NCBI GenBank assembly: GCA_038562555.1
Contig: JBCFBK010000025.1
Location: 1 to 64,000 of the forward strand
DNA length: 64,000 nt
DNA from: JBCFBK01 sp038562555
GTDB lineage: Bacteria; Bacteroidota; Bacteroidia; Bacteroidales; Prolixibacteraceae
Direction of reading: 5' to 3'
Shown here one piece after another: positions 17,194 through 25,015 of this stretch. The translations under genes were made by a program, and so were the position numbers. Below the pieces are notes generated by a model that saw only the letters and a program-made list of their open reading frames with translations, searched no databases and had not been told where the DNA came from. How positions within the stretch are numbered: the first letter of the stretch is position 1; each line of letters opens with the position of its first letter.

Positions 17194-18774
17194 ATGACTG
17201 AGAAATCACAACTGCCAAGGATCTTAATCGTTGATGATGTAGCAATTAACATTGACCTGATGAAGTCGATACTTCAGGAGGACAATTATCTGATTGCCGC
17301 AGCAAAAGACGGCAGAACTGCCCTGGCAAAAACGATGGCCAACGTGTTTGATCTCATCCTGCTTGATATCGTTTTGCCGGATATCGATGGTTTTGAGGTT
17401 TGCCGGCAAATCAAGGCCAGTTCCAGGAACCAGGACACTCCGGTAATTTTTCTGACGGCTCAGCGTGATGAGGAAAGCCTGGTAAAAGGGTTCAGGCTTG
17501 GTGCGGTTGATTATGTACTGAAGCCATTCAGTGCGGAAGAATTACGCGCCCGTGTGGAACTCCATATTTCGCTGAAGAAGACCCGTGAAGAACTCAAAAA
17601 GGCACGTGATATCGCCGAAGAAGCAGCCAAAGCAAAAGCGCTGTTCCTGGCTAATATGTCGCATGAAATCCGGACCCCGTTGAACGGGATTGTGGGAATG
17701 GTTGATATCCTGCTGCAGACAAACCTCGATGAGCTGCAGCGCGAGTACCTTGGAATCATCGATATTTCAAGTGAAACCTTGCTGATGATTATTAACGACA
17801 TCCTTGATTTTTCGAAAATTGACGCCGGCCAGATCTCGTTTGAGCAGATCAGCTTTAACGTTCGCAGTGAAATCGAAGAAGTTTATAAGTTGCTTGCCTA
17901 TTCGGCAAAGCAAAAGAACCTCGAATTCTCTGTTCATGTTGATGACGACGTGCCAGGGACGTTGATCGGCGATCCTTTCCGCCTAAAGCAGATCCTGATT
18001 AATCTGAGTAACAACGCCATCAAATTCACCAAGAAAGGACACGTCCGGATTAAGGTCTCCCAGAAGCAGATTGTCGGTCAGAAAGACCTCTTGCATTTTC
18101 AGGTTGAAGACTCCGGAATCGGTATATCTCCCGAAAACCAGCAGAAGCTGTTTAAATCGTTTTCGCAGGCTGACACGTCAACAACCCGTAATTTTGGCGG
18201 CACCGGGCTTGGGCTTGCCATTTCAAAACGGTTGGTTCAAATGATGGACGGAGATATTGGCGTAATCAGTTCCGAAGGGGAAGGCTCGGTATTCTGGTTT
18301 ACGATTTTATTGCATGTAGCATCTACCGAAATTATGGCGAAGGAGGAGTTTAAGGGAGATACGGATCACAAACCACTGAAAATCCTGTTGGTGGAAGACA
18401 ATGTGATCAACCAAAAGGTCTCCATGCTCAATATCCGCAAACTGGGACATCAGGTTCAGCTTGCCGTAAATGGTATTGAAGCTGTCAAGGTGTTCTCCGA
18501 TGGTAACAGTTTTGATATCATTCTGATGGATGTCCATATGCCCGGAATGGACGGGTTACAGGCCACCCGTGAAATACGGCGGATTGAAGAGGAGCGGGGG
18601 GTTAAACATCCTGTTCCGGTAATCGCTATGACTGCCACGATCTATGAAGAAGACATCCGCGAATATAAAAACTGGGGGATCGATGATTACCTTGGAAAGC
18701 CGTTTAAACCGGCAGATCTGGCCCAGGTCATAAGCAAGAATATGGGCCGGTATGCCGATCATGTCGCCTCTTAG
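17194..18774 (+). CDS. Hybrid sensor kinase REC-HisKA-HATPase-REC
   Basis: A 526-residue soluble hybrid kinase and the last gene of the chemosensory operon. Domains: receiver 1 at about residues 9-125 (LLDIVLPDIDG, LKPFSAEE); coiled-coil linker; HisKA with intact His in ANMSHEIRTPLNGIVG at about 155; HATPase with NLSNNAIKF, EDSGIGI and GTGLGLAIS; receiver 2 at about 395-515 (VEDNVINQKV, LMDVHMPGMDG, LGKPFKP). There is no sensor or membrane segment, so receiver 1 is probably the input, perhaps phosphorylated by CheA. Its TAG stop overlaps the stop codon of the convergent metA gene. Confidence 0.9.
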   Translation: MTEKSQLPRILIVDDVAINIDLMKSILQEDNYLIAAAKDGRTALAKTMANVFDLILLDIVLPDIDGFEVCRQIKASSRNQDTPVIFLTAQRDEESLVKGFRLGAVDYVLKPFSAEELRARVELHISLKKTREELKKARDIAEEAAKAKALFLANMSHEIRTPLNGIVGMVDILLQTNLDELQREYLGIIDISSETLLMIINDILDFSKIDAGQISFEQISFNVRSEIEEVYKLLAYSAKQKNLEFSVHVDDDVPGTLIGDPFRLKQILINLSNNAIKFTKKGHVRIKVSQKQIVGQKDLLHFQVEDSGIGISPENQQKLFKSFSQADTSTTRNFGGTGLGLAISKRLVQMMDGDIGVISSEGEGSVFWFTILLHVASTEIMAKEEFKGDTDHKPLKILLVEDNVINQKVSMLNIRKLGHQVQLAVNGIEAVKVFSDGNSFDIILMDVHMPGMDGLQATREIRRIEEERGVKHPVPVIAMTATIYEEDIREYKNWGIDDYLGKPFKPADLAQVISKNMGRYADHVAS

Positions 18775-19688
18775 GAAATTTCATCCGGATTGTAAGGCGT
18801 TTCCTGGTAGACATAATAGTTCAGCCAATTGGCAAATAAAAGGTTTGCTGCCGAGCGCCACTTCATAACCGGCTTTAAACCGGGATTATCGTCCGGATAA
18901 TAATTGACCGGAATTTCTGCTTTCAGTTTGCGTGACAAATCCCTTCTGTATTCTGTATCGAGCGTTTCGCGCGAATACTCATGATGCCCCGTAATGAATA
19001 TCTGGCGTCCGTTTTTAGCCAGGACCATGTTAATACCCGACTCCTCCGATTTTGAAATAACTTCAAGTTCCGCTACCTTTTCAATATCCTCAGCCCTGAT
19101 CTCGGTGTATCTGGATTGAGGGACGTAATACTCATCGTCAAACCCCCTGAAAATAGGCAGCCGGGCATCAGAGACCCGGTGTTTAAAAACACCTGATATT
19201 TTCCTGTCGAGCGGGTATTTAGGTATTCCGTAAAAATGATAAAGCCCTGCCTGTGACGCCCAGCAGATAAACAGGGTGGAGGTGACATGAGTCAGGGACC
19301 AGTCCATAATTTCTTTCATTTCATTCCAGTAGGTCACTTCTTCAAAAGGCAGGTGTTCCACAGGTGCGCCTGTAATGATCATCCCGTCATACTTTTTATC
19401 CCTGATCTTATCAAAGGTCTTGTAAAAAGTTTTCATGTGTTCTGCCGGCGTATGCCGGTGTTCATGATCTCTGATTTTGAGAAAGTCGATTTCAATCTGC
19501 AGGGGTGTATTGGATAACAGCCGCAGCAGATCCGTTTCGGTGGTAATTTTGATTGGCATCAGGTTCAGGATTACCAGCCGCAGCGGGCGGATATCCTGGT
19601 GAGCCGCCCGGGTCTCATCGATCACGAAAATATTTTCCGACAGTAAAATCTCAATTGCCGGTAGTTTATCAGGAATATTTAAAGGCAT
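18771..19688 (-). CDS. metA: Homoserine O-acyltransferase, predicted acetyltransferase
   Basis: Activates homoserine for methionine synthesis. 305 residues, normal length. Catalytic Cys142 is in FICWASQAGLYHFYG, and His/Glu of the triad are in FITGHHEYSRETL. The acyl-CoA specificity position in TGAPVEHLPFEEV is Glu111; established work on this family links Glu111 to acetyl-CoA and Gly111 to succinyl-CoA, so O-acetylhomoserine is the predicted product. That agrees with the neighbouring O-acetylhomoserine sulfhydrylase. A 12-bp hairpin separates it from metY on the same strand. Its stop codon overlaps that of the convergent hybrid kinase. Confidence 0.94.
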   Translation of the reverse strand: MPLNIPDKLPAIEILLSENIFVIDETRAAHQDIRPLRLVILNLMPIKITTETDLLRLLSNTPLQIEIDFLKIRDHEHRHTPAEHMKTFYKTFDKIRDKKYDGMIITGAPVEHLPFEEVTYWNEMKEIMDWSLTHVTSTLFICWASQAGLYHFYGIPKYPLDRKISGVFKHRVSDARLPIFRGFDDEYYVPQSRYTEIRAEDIEKVAELEVISKSEESGINMVLAKNGRQIFITGHHEYSRETLDTEYRRDLSRKLKAEIPVNYYPDDNPGLKPVMKWRSAANLLFANWLNYYVYQETPYNPDEIS

Positions 19689-19704
19689 AATCTCGTTTTT
19701 ATAA

Positions 19705-19733
19705 TTCCCGGATGCACAGTCTGCATCCGGGAA
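19705..19733 (-). terminator. Perfect 12-bp intercistronic hairpin between metY and metA
   Basis: TTCCCGGATGCA (19705-19716) and TGCATCCGGGAA (19722-19733) form an uninterrupted stem with a 5-nt loop, placed just after the metY stop. No T tract follows on the minus strand, so it could be a leaky terminator, a processing site or an mRNA-stabilising hairpin rather than a full terminator. Confidence 0.5.
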
Positions 19734-19741
19734 GACTTTAA

Positions 19742-21046
19742 TTATTTAATTTTATTAAGCGCCTGATCAAAATCAGCTATAATATCGTCAATGTGCTCCA
19801 GTCCGACAGAAACGCGCAACGCGCCGGGAAAAACACCGGCTGCAGCCTGAGCCTCTTCAGAGAGTTGCTGGTGCGTTGTCGCTGCCGGTTGAATGATCAG
19901 TGTCTTGACATCACCAACGTTGGCAACATGGCTGGCCAGTTGCAGGTTATTGACAACCTGGTTGGCTGCATCTGTTCCGCCCTTTACCGTAAACGAAAGC
20001 ATGCTGCCCGGTCCCTTCGGGAAATATTTTTTTGCAAGGGCATATGATTCACTGCTCTTTAAGCCCGGGTAATTCACGCTTGCTACTTTTGGATGTTTCT
20101 CCAGCCATTCTGCAAATTGTAGTGCATTCTGAACGTGTCGTTCCATCCGCAAAGATAGCGTTTCCAATCCCTGAAGCAAAAGAAATGAATTGAAAGGACT
20201 GATGGCTGGTCCAAAATCGCGAAGCCCTTCAACGCGGGCTTTGGTGATAAAGGCGATATTGCCGAAGGGGCCGTCAAAGTTAAAGACGTCCCAGTATACC
20301 AGCCCGTGATAGCCCTCGGAAGGTTCGGTGAATCCGGGAAACTTACCATTGCCCCAGTTAAAGTTACCTCCGTCTACAATCACGCCGCCAATGCTGGAAC
20401 CATGCCCGCCGATCCATTTGGTAGCGGAGTTGACAACAATATTGGCGCCGTGTTCGAGCGGACGGAACAAATAGCCGCCGCCGGCAAAGGTATTATCAAC
20501 AACCAATGGAATATCGTATTTCTTTGCCACCGCCGCAATGGCATCGAAATCAGGAATCACATAGCCGGGATTGCCGATGGTTTCAAGGTAAATCAATTTG
20601 GTTTGCGCGTCGATCAGTTTCTCGAACGACTCCGGCTTCAGATCGGAGGTGAGTCTGGCTTCGATTCCCTGTTTTTTAAAGGAAACCGTGAACTGATTAT
20701 AGGAACCACCGTACAGAAAGGGTGAGCTGACAAAATTATCTCCCTGTCCAAGCAGGGTGTTGAATATCAGAAACTGGGCAGCATGACCTGAAGCAACTGC
20801 AAGGGCGGCGACTCCGCCTTCCAGGGCAGCCATCCGTTTTTCAAAAACATCGGAGGTTGGATTCATGATCCGGGTGTAGATGTTTCCGAATTCTTTCAGC
20901 GCGAATAAATTTGCTGCATGTTCCGCGTCGTTAAAAACATAAGACGTGGTCTGATAAATCGGTACCGCACGCGACCCTGTTGTCGGATCGGCCTCCTGTC
21001 CTGCATGCAGCTGCAGTGTTTCAAATTTTAATTTGTTGGACGTCAT
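19742..21046 (-). CDS. metY: O-acetylhomoserine sulfhydrylase (aminocarboxypropyltransferase)
   Basis: PLP enzyme of the Cys/Met-metabolism family that makes homocysteine directly from O-acetylhomoserine and sulfide. 434 residues, normal for MetY and longer than MetB/MetC. It begins KFETLQLHAGQEADPTTGSR and shows YTRIMNPTSDVFEKR, ALAVASGHAAQ, VVDNTFAGGGYLFRP, the PLP-lysine motif NSATKWIGGHGSSIGG and RVSVGLEHIDDI. The start lies inside the end of the aspartokinase-like gene (26-nt overlap), so the two are co-transcribed. With metA it forms an acetyl-type direct-sulfhydrylation route. Confidence 0.95.
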   Translation of the reverse strand: MTSNKLKFETLQLHAGQEADPTTGSRAVPIYQTTSYVFNDAEHAANLFALKEFGNIYTRIMNPTSDVFEKRMAALEGGVAALAVASGHAAQFLIFNTLLGQGDNFVSSPFLYGGSYNQFTVSFKKQGIEARLTSDLKPESFEKLIDAQTKLIYLETIGNPGYVIPDFDAIAAVAKKYDIPLVVDNTFAGGGYLFRPLEHGANIVVNSATKWIGGHGSSIGGVIVDGGNFNWGNGKFPGFTEPSEGYHGLVYWDVFNFDGPFGNIAFITKARVEGLRDFGPAISPFNSFLLLQGLETLSLRMERHVQNALQFAEWLEKHPKVASVNYPGLKSSESYALAKKYFPKGPGSMLSFTVKGGTDAANQVVNNLQLASHVANVGDVKTLIIQPAATTHQQLSEEAQAAAGVFPGALRVSVGLEHIDDIIADFDQALNKIK

Positions 21047-22412
21047 CTTTTAAAACTTTTTGAATGTAATTATTAAAAAATGTTTTATGAATCTCCTGTA
21101 TTGCTTTCGGCTTGTCTTTTTCTTCAACGACAATGTAACTGACCAGATCGGACGCTCCCGAGCCACTGAGGACCACGTTGATCTTGTTTTTGGCCACGGC
21201 AGCGAAAAGCTGGGCCGAAATACCATGGTGCGATTGCATGCCATGTCCTACAACTGCTATCAGCGAAACTTGTTCAGCAATATCAATCTGATTGACCGAG
21301 GTGAGCTTCAACTCCCCGCAAATTTTTCTGACCTCCTGGATCGACTGCCTGTCTACGATGATATTGATGCTTGTCTGAGCCGTTATCACAGAACGGATAT
21401 TGATGTGCTGATCGCTGAAAGCAGTTGTGACGCGGGCCAGAATGCCCGGCTTGAATCCTACACCGGGCCCGTTGAGCTTTAATACAGCTATGTCGTCGGT
21501 GTGGGCAACGCTTTTTACAACCTGCGGTGTGACTACGCTTAGCGAGTTGATCCTCGTGCGGAGGATCTTTTCCCCATCTTTAAGATCAAACACGTAGACG
21601 GGAATATGCTTTTCGATCAGCGGCTCAACGATCCGCGGATGTATGCCTGAATAATTAAAATACGAAAGTTCCGACGCTTCGGCATAGGTAAGACTGTCGA
21701 TGAACCGGGTATCTGAAACATACTGGTCGTCGGCGGTTTTAAAGGGTTTGCCAATCTGCCAAAGCTCCAGCCGTTCCTTATTCAGCAGCGAGGCAAGGGC
21801 GGCTGCCGTATAATCTGCTGCCCGGTGACCCAAACGGACAATTTTGCCCCGCTCACTGATCCCGTACGATCCGGGAACAATACTCGTCTGTCCGAACGTA
21901 ACGCCTCTGATCAGCTTTTCTGATTCTGCAGTCAGCACGCTGGCATTCCCGTATTCTTCGCTTACCAGCAGTCCTATTTCTTCCGGAAGCCGGGTATCGG
22001 CAGTTATGCCGTTCTTCAGCAGGATCTCATTGAGCAGGGCCGCCGTAATTTTTTCACTGTATGAAATAACCTGATCCTGGAGCGCCAATGAAAAATCGCC
22101 GGTAAAGTGAATACCTTTCAGCAGGATTTCCAGTTTCTCAACGTACGGATCGACGAATCTGATCTCCCGGATGCCGAAAAGATGAGCGATTTTTTGTATC
22201 TCTTCTTCCAGTCCGGAAAAAACAATCGAGGGCTCGCAGGTGGCTGAGCACAACGTCCTGATCCCGTTGACGAGGATTTCCTGAATTTCTCTCGTGGCAG
22301 AAACAACAATCAGATGCTTTTTATCTGATTTCTTAAGCAAAGCTGCCAGGGTGGAAATTACCCCGGGGTCTTTTAAATTGTTTCCGCCAAACCTCACAAT
22401 ACAATCTGGCAT
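21021..22412 (-). CDS. Aspartate kinase-like protein with altered active-site motifs
   Basis: Amino-acid kinase domain (residues 1 to ~280) followed by tandem ACT domains (VLKLNGPGVGFKPGILARVT and SLIAVVGHGMQSHHGI), the layout of aspartokinase, 463 residues from the ATG (an in-frame TTG is two codons upstream). Canonical motifs are changed: the usual KFGGTS is RFGGNN at residues 7-12, and the usual LGRGGSDYTA is LGHRAADYTA at about 195-204. The Glu of the GER-type motif may survive in SYSEK. Catalysis may be weakened or lost, leaving an ACT-based regulatory role. It overlaps metY by 26 nt and follows a structured leader. Confidence 0.8.
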   Translation of the reverse strand: MPDCIVRFGGNNLKDPGVISTLAALLKKSDKKHLIVVSATREIQEILVNGIRTLCSATCEPSIVFSGLEEEIQKIAHLFGIREIRFVDPYVEKLEILLKGIHFTGDFSLALQDQVISYSEKITAALLNEILLKNGITADTRLPEEIGLLVSEEYGNASVLTAESEKLIRGVTFGQTSIVPGSYGISERGKIVRLGHRAADYTAAALASLLNKERLELWQIGKPFKTADDQYVSDTRFIDSLTYAEASELSYFNYSGIHPRIVEPLIEKHIPVYVFDLKDGEKILRTRINSLSVVTPQVVKSVAHTDDIAVLKLNGPGVGFKPGILARVTTAFSDQHINIRSVITAQTSINIIVDRQSIQEVRKICGELKLTSVNQIDIAEQVSLIAVVGHGMQSHHGISAQLFAAVAKNKINVVLSGSGASDLVSYIVVEEKDKPKAIQEIHKTFFNNYIQKVLKDDVQQIKI

Positions 22413-22477
22413 AATCAATGAAATTGAAATGAAAAAATGAAGAAAGTTAAACTCCGGATTTTACATGCCTTCAGTCA

Positions 22478-22562
22478 GTATTCGCAGGAATACCAAAAGA
22501 AGGCTATCGCATGGACATAGTCATCGATGGCGTATGAACAGCACTGCTCAGGGTACGAGCAG
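22478..22562 (-). promoter_or_regulatory. Structured leader of the aspartokinase-like/metY operon
   Basis: In the 260-nt region upstream of the aspartokinase-like gene three hairpins follow one another on the minus strand: CTGCTC/GAGCAG (22544-22562), a longer arm pair 22503-22531 with one mismatch and two bulges, and GTATTC/GAATAC with a 4-nt loop (22478-22493). The base composition is like coding DNA rather than the AT-rich spacers elsewhere. It could be a cis-acting leader (attenuator or riboswitch). I could not match it to a SAM riboswitch core. Confidence 0.45.
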
Positions 22563-22672
22563 AAGAAAAACGGGAATATGTATTGCTGTTAACCATTTAT
22601 TGCCAATAAAATTTTATCCTGCAAACGTAGAAAAATGTTTTTATATAAACAAAAGGGCGGAGAAAAAGTTTG

Positions 22673-23416
22673 CTATTGCGCGGGCAGCTTGACCTGCATA
22701 AAGGTGAACCGAAGCCATTTATCGTCAACGGGAACATGGATCTGAATATACGAGGCATCGGGGGATGCAGGAAAGAGTACTTTTCCATGCATGGCATAAT
22801 TGGACTTAAGTGTTGTTTTACGAATGGTTGAAGTAGCCCAGGTTTCCTTTAGTTCATTCAGGTCAATCGTTTCGTATTCGTTGGCAATTCCCGATGCGGC
22901 AACGCCGTAATGAATGCCGTCTGCAACAGCACGGTGCACAAAATCGTTGTTCTCGTTATCGTCAGAGGCAACGATCACCGACGTAGCGATGTCTGCGCCG
23001 ATTGCCATGAGCGAAATGCCGAACTGATTCTTGCTTCGTGCGTGGTTTACCGAAAGATGTTTTTCTATCTCGAATATCCGTTCTTCCGGATTCAACGCGG
23101 CTACTCTTTCAGGAGTGATCGGATTCATCGACCCGTTGAGCGGAATATAGTAAAACAGCGCAGGATCAACCAGAAAGGGCATGTTCGAATGATTTTCGAT
23201 CTGAAAGTCGAAGATGTACTCGCGTCCGCTTTGCCGGTCAAAGCCGATTTCATAATTAACGCCGTAAATTGAATCAAAAACCAGTGCCTGGCCGTTCATC
23301 CATTTATCCGGTTCCTTGTCCGGTATCAGTCTGACAATATGCGCCGGCGTGGCACACGACAGAACGATAAAAGCTGAAAACATACTTAACAGGAACACGG
23401 GAATTCTGGTCTTCAT
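22673..23416 (-). CDS. Hypothetical lipoprotein
   Basis: A 247-residue protein with a lipoprotein signal: a hydrophobic stretch then the lipobox IVLSCA, Cys at residue 21. The mature part has no family I recognise. It holds a central beta-rich region (YIFDFQIENHSNMPFLVDP), a Gly/Ala-rich hydrophobic segment at about 135-150 (GISLMAIGADIATSVIV) that could be membrane-associated, and a C-terminal strand-rich part. It is encoded 34 nt downstream of tcdA on the same strand and may be in one transcript with it. An envelope role is inferred from the signal only. Confidence 0.7.
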   Translation of the reverse strand: MKTRIPVFLLSMFSAFIVLSCATPAHIVRLIPDKEPDKWMNGQALVFDSIYGVNYEIGFDRQSGREYIFDFQIENHSNMPFLVDPALFYYIPLNGSMNPITPERVAALNPEERIFEIEKHLSVNHARSKNQFGISLMAIGADIATSVIVASDDNENNDFVHRAVADGIHYGVAASGIANEYETIDLNELKETWATSTIRKTTLKSNYAMHGKVLFPASPDASYIQIHVPVDDKWLRFTFMQVKLPAQ

Positions 23417-23450
23417 GGCGTCGGATTAAGTGATGTAAAATTAGCAAAAT

Positions 23451-24182
23451 TTATGCCAATGCGGACTCTGTTTTTATCAGATTTCTGATCACGACTGATG
23501 CACAATAACAACCGAAAAGCGGCGGCATATAAGCGATCGTTCCCACAGTCGACCGTTTATTTCTGCTTTCCTCCAACCGGACACGGCTTTTTTCAACATC
23601 TTCAGGGGAAAACACCACGGTCACGCCCTTGCGTATGCCTAACCGGCCCAGCCTTTTTCTGAGCATGCGCGCCAGTTTGCAATTGAACGATTTTGAGATA
23701 TCGCTCACCTGTACGAGCGAGGGGTTCAGCTTTCCTCCGGCGCCCATGGAACTGACAACCGGAATTCCGAGTGCCAGGCTGTGATGAATGAGGAAGACTT
23801 TCGGCGACAGGGTGTCGATGGCATCGACCACATAATCGTAACGATGCTGACCAAGAACTTCAGTCATCCGCTCATCTTTCAGGTATTCATGGATCACTTC
23901 CAGTTTTAGCGTCGGATTAATGTCAAGGAACCGGGTTGCCAGGATGGCTGCCTTGGGTTTTCCGTGGGTACTGACCAGCGCGGGAAGCTGCCGGTTCCGG
24001 TTCGATTCTTCAACCACGTCGCCATCGACAATGGTCATTCTTCCGATACCTGCCCGACATAGTTGTTCGGCAGCATAGGCTCCGACGCCTCCAAGTCCCA
24101 CGACCAGGACATGAGCGTTGTTTAATTTTTTTAATCCTTCTTCGCCCAGCATCAATGCTGTCCGTTCCTGCCAGTTTCCCAT
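23451..24182 (-). CDS. tcdA: tRNA threonylcarbamoyladenosine dehydratase
   Basis: E1-like ThiF-fold enzyme that uses ATP to cyclise t6A37 of ANN-decoding tRNAs to ct6A. 243 residues. The nucleotide-binding loop is VVGLGGVGAYAAEQLCRAGI, the adenylating region is DGDVVEESNRNRQLPAL, and VDAIDTLSPKVFLI with GAGGKLNPSLVQVSDIS are typical of TcdA/YgdL rather than ThiF or MoeB. No C-terminal Zn Cys pair is visible. The start overlaps the TatD-type gene by 31 nt, so the two are translated from one transcript. Confidence 0.92.
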   Translation of the reverse strand: MGNWQERTALMLGEEGLKKLNNAHVLVVGLGGVGAYAAEQLCRAGIGRMTIVDGDVVEESNRNRQLPALVSTHGKPKAAILATRFLDINPTLKLEVIHEYLKDERMTEVLGQHRYDYVVDAIDTLSPKVFLIHHSLALGIPVVSSMGAGGKLNPSLVQVSDISKSFNCKLARMLRKRLGRLGIRKGVTVVFSPEDVEKSRVRLEESRNKRSTVGTIAYMPPLFGCYCASVVIRNLIKTESALA

Positions 24183-24826
24183 TTTTTAAAAACAGACTTA
24201 AAATTGTTTCCCGTTGAAATCTTTAATTCTTCGACCGGTATCTTTAACACCGATGCCGCAAAATTATAAATACTTTCAACAGGAACTTCACTTTCATCCG
24301 TTTCAAAAAACAAATGTCCGGAGGGAACCTGGCGAAGAGATTGATTCAGCTTTTCCAGATCCTTCAAAAGGGAGGCGCCAAACGAGAAATAGAAATCATG
24401 CCCGGCCAACTGAACGGTGGTTTCGGGATTTCCCTGATAGCCGTGCAGGATCCAGGCTACTGAGGTTTTTATGCTCTTCTTTATCTGCAACAGATCGGCA
24501 TAACTGCGAACGGCATGCAGGATCACGGGTAGTTGCTGTTTTTCGGCCAATTCAGCCTGAGCGGTAAAAGCAGCTTCCTGCATACTGAGCGGAGTTTCGA
24601 TCGACCGGTCGAGTCCGCATTCGCCAATGGCCAGAACCTGCGGGTGAACAGACAGATGGGCCAGAACTGCAATCCAGTCCCCATCCAATGGTTCATTGAC
24701 ACTCCAGGGATGTAGTCCTATCGAGTAGTACTGCCCCGGTTCAGGCAGAAACTCCACCTGTACCGGGTGACTTACCAGTCCGGTTTGCCCTTCGGGCAGT
24801 TTAAAATGTGTATGCAGGTTGATCAT
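24152..24826 (-). CDS. TatD-family metal-dependent hydrolase
   Basis: Amidohydrolase-fold hydrolase (nuclease or D-aminoacyl-type activities are known in the family). The start is placed at the ATG of MINLHTHF because the HxH metal motif normally follows the start directly; a longer in-frame extension enters the repeat region and is unlikely. Metal ligands are visible: LHTH, Glu in IGECGLD, His in VILHAVRSY, His in ILHGYQGN and Asp in FFETDES. At 224 residues it is somewhat shorter than E. coli TatD, typical of the short Bacteroidota form. It overlaps tcdA by 31 nt. Confidence 0.85.
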   Translation of the reverse strand: MINLHTHFKLPEGQTGLVSHPVQVEFLPEPGQYYSIGLHPWSVNEPLDGDWIAVLAHLSVHPQVLAIGECGLDRSIETPLSMQEAAFTAQAELAEKQQLPVILHAVRSYADLLQIKKSIKTSVAWILHGYQGNPETTVQLAGHDFYFSFGASLLKDLEKLNQSLRQVPSGHLFFETDESEVPVESIYNFAASVLKIPVEELKISTGNNFKSVFKKWETGRNGQH

Positions 24827-24830
24827 TTTA

Positions 24831-25015
24831 GTCGTAAGTTGTAAGACACAAGACACAAGAAGGTAGCAAGGTAGCAAGATGACAGGGTTTCAAGGTAAAA
24901 TGGCATGGGGCATGGGGCACAGGGCATAGCGGAAGAAATCATCCTGACCATGTTACCCTATAACGTTGTTGCCTTTCACCCGTTCTCCTTGTTCCGGTTT
25001 CCGGTCTCCGTTCTT
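24831..25015. repeat. Intergenic mosaic of heptad and octad repeats
   Basis: Directly after the TatD-type start: GTCGTAA, GTTGTAA, GACACAA, GACACAA (24831-24858, 7-nt units); AAGGTAGC, AAGGTAGC, AAGATGAC, AGGGTTTC, AAGGTAAA (24860-24899, 8-nt units); ATGGCAT, GGGGCAT, GGGGCAC, AGGGCAT (24900-24927, 7-nt units). After 53 nt of less regular sequence come CGTTCTC, CTTGTTC, CGGTTTC, CGGTCTC, CGTTCTT (24981-25015), ending at the stop codon of the DUF4097-type gene. Unit types recur, partly as reverse complements, at 46.2, 49.4 and 61.5 kb. Confidence 0.8.

Noticed and set aside
22465..22692. 75-residue frame on the plus strand in the aspartokinase leader
   Set aside because: It overlaps the lipoprotein end and the hairpins; Arg/Ser-rich sequence without conservation signs.
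24827..24877. 17-residue N-terminal extension of the TatD-type hydrolase
   Set aside because: It is encoded by the heptad repeat array and would place residues before the HxH metal motif that normally opens the protein.
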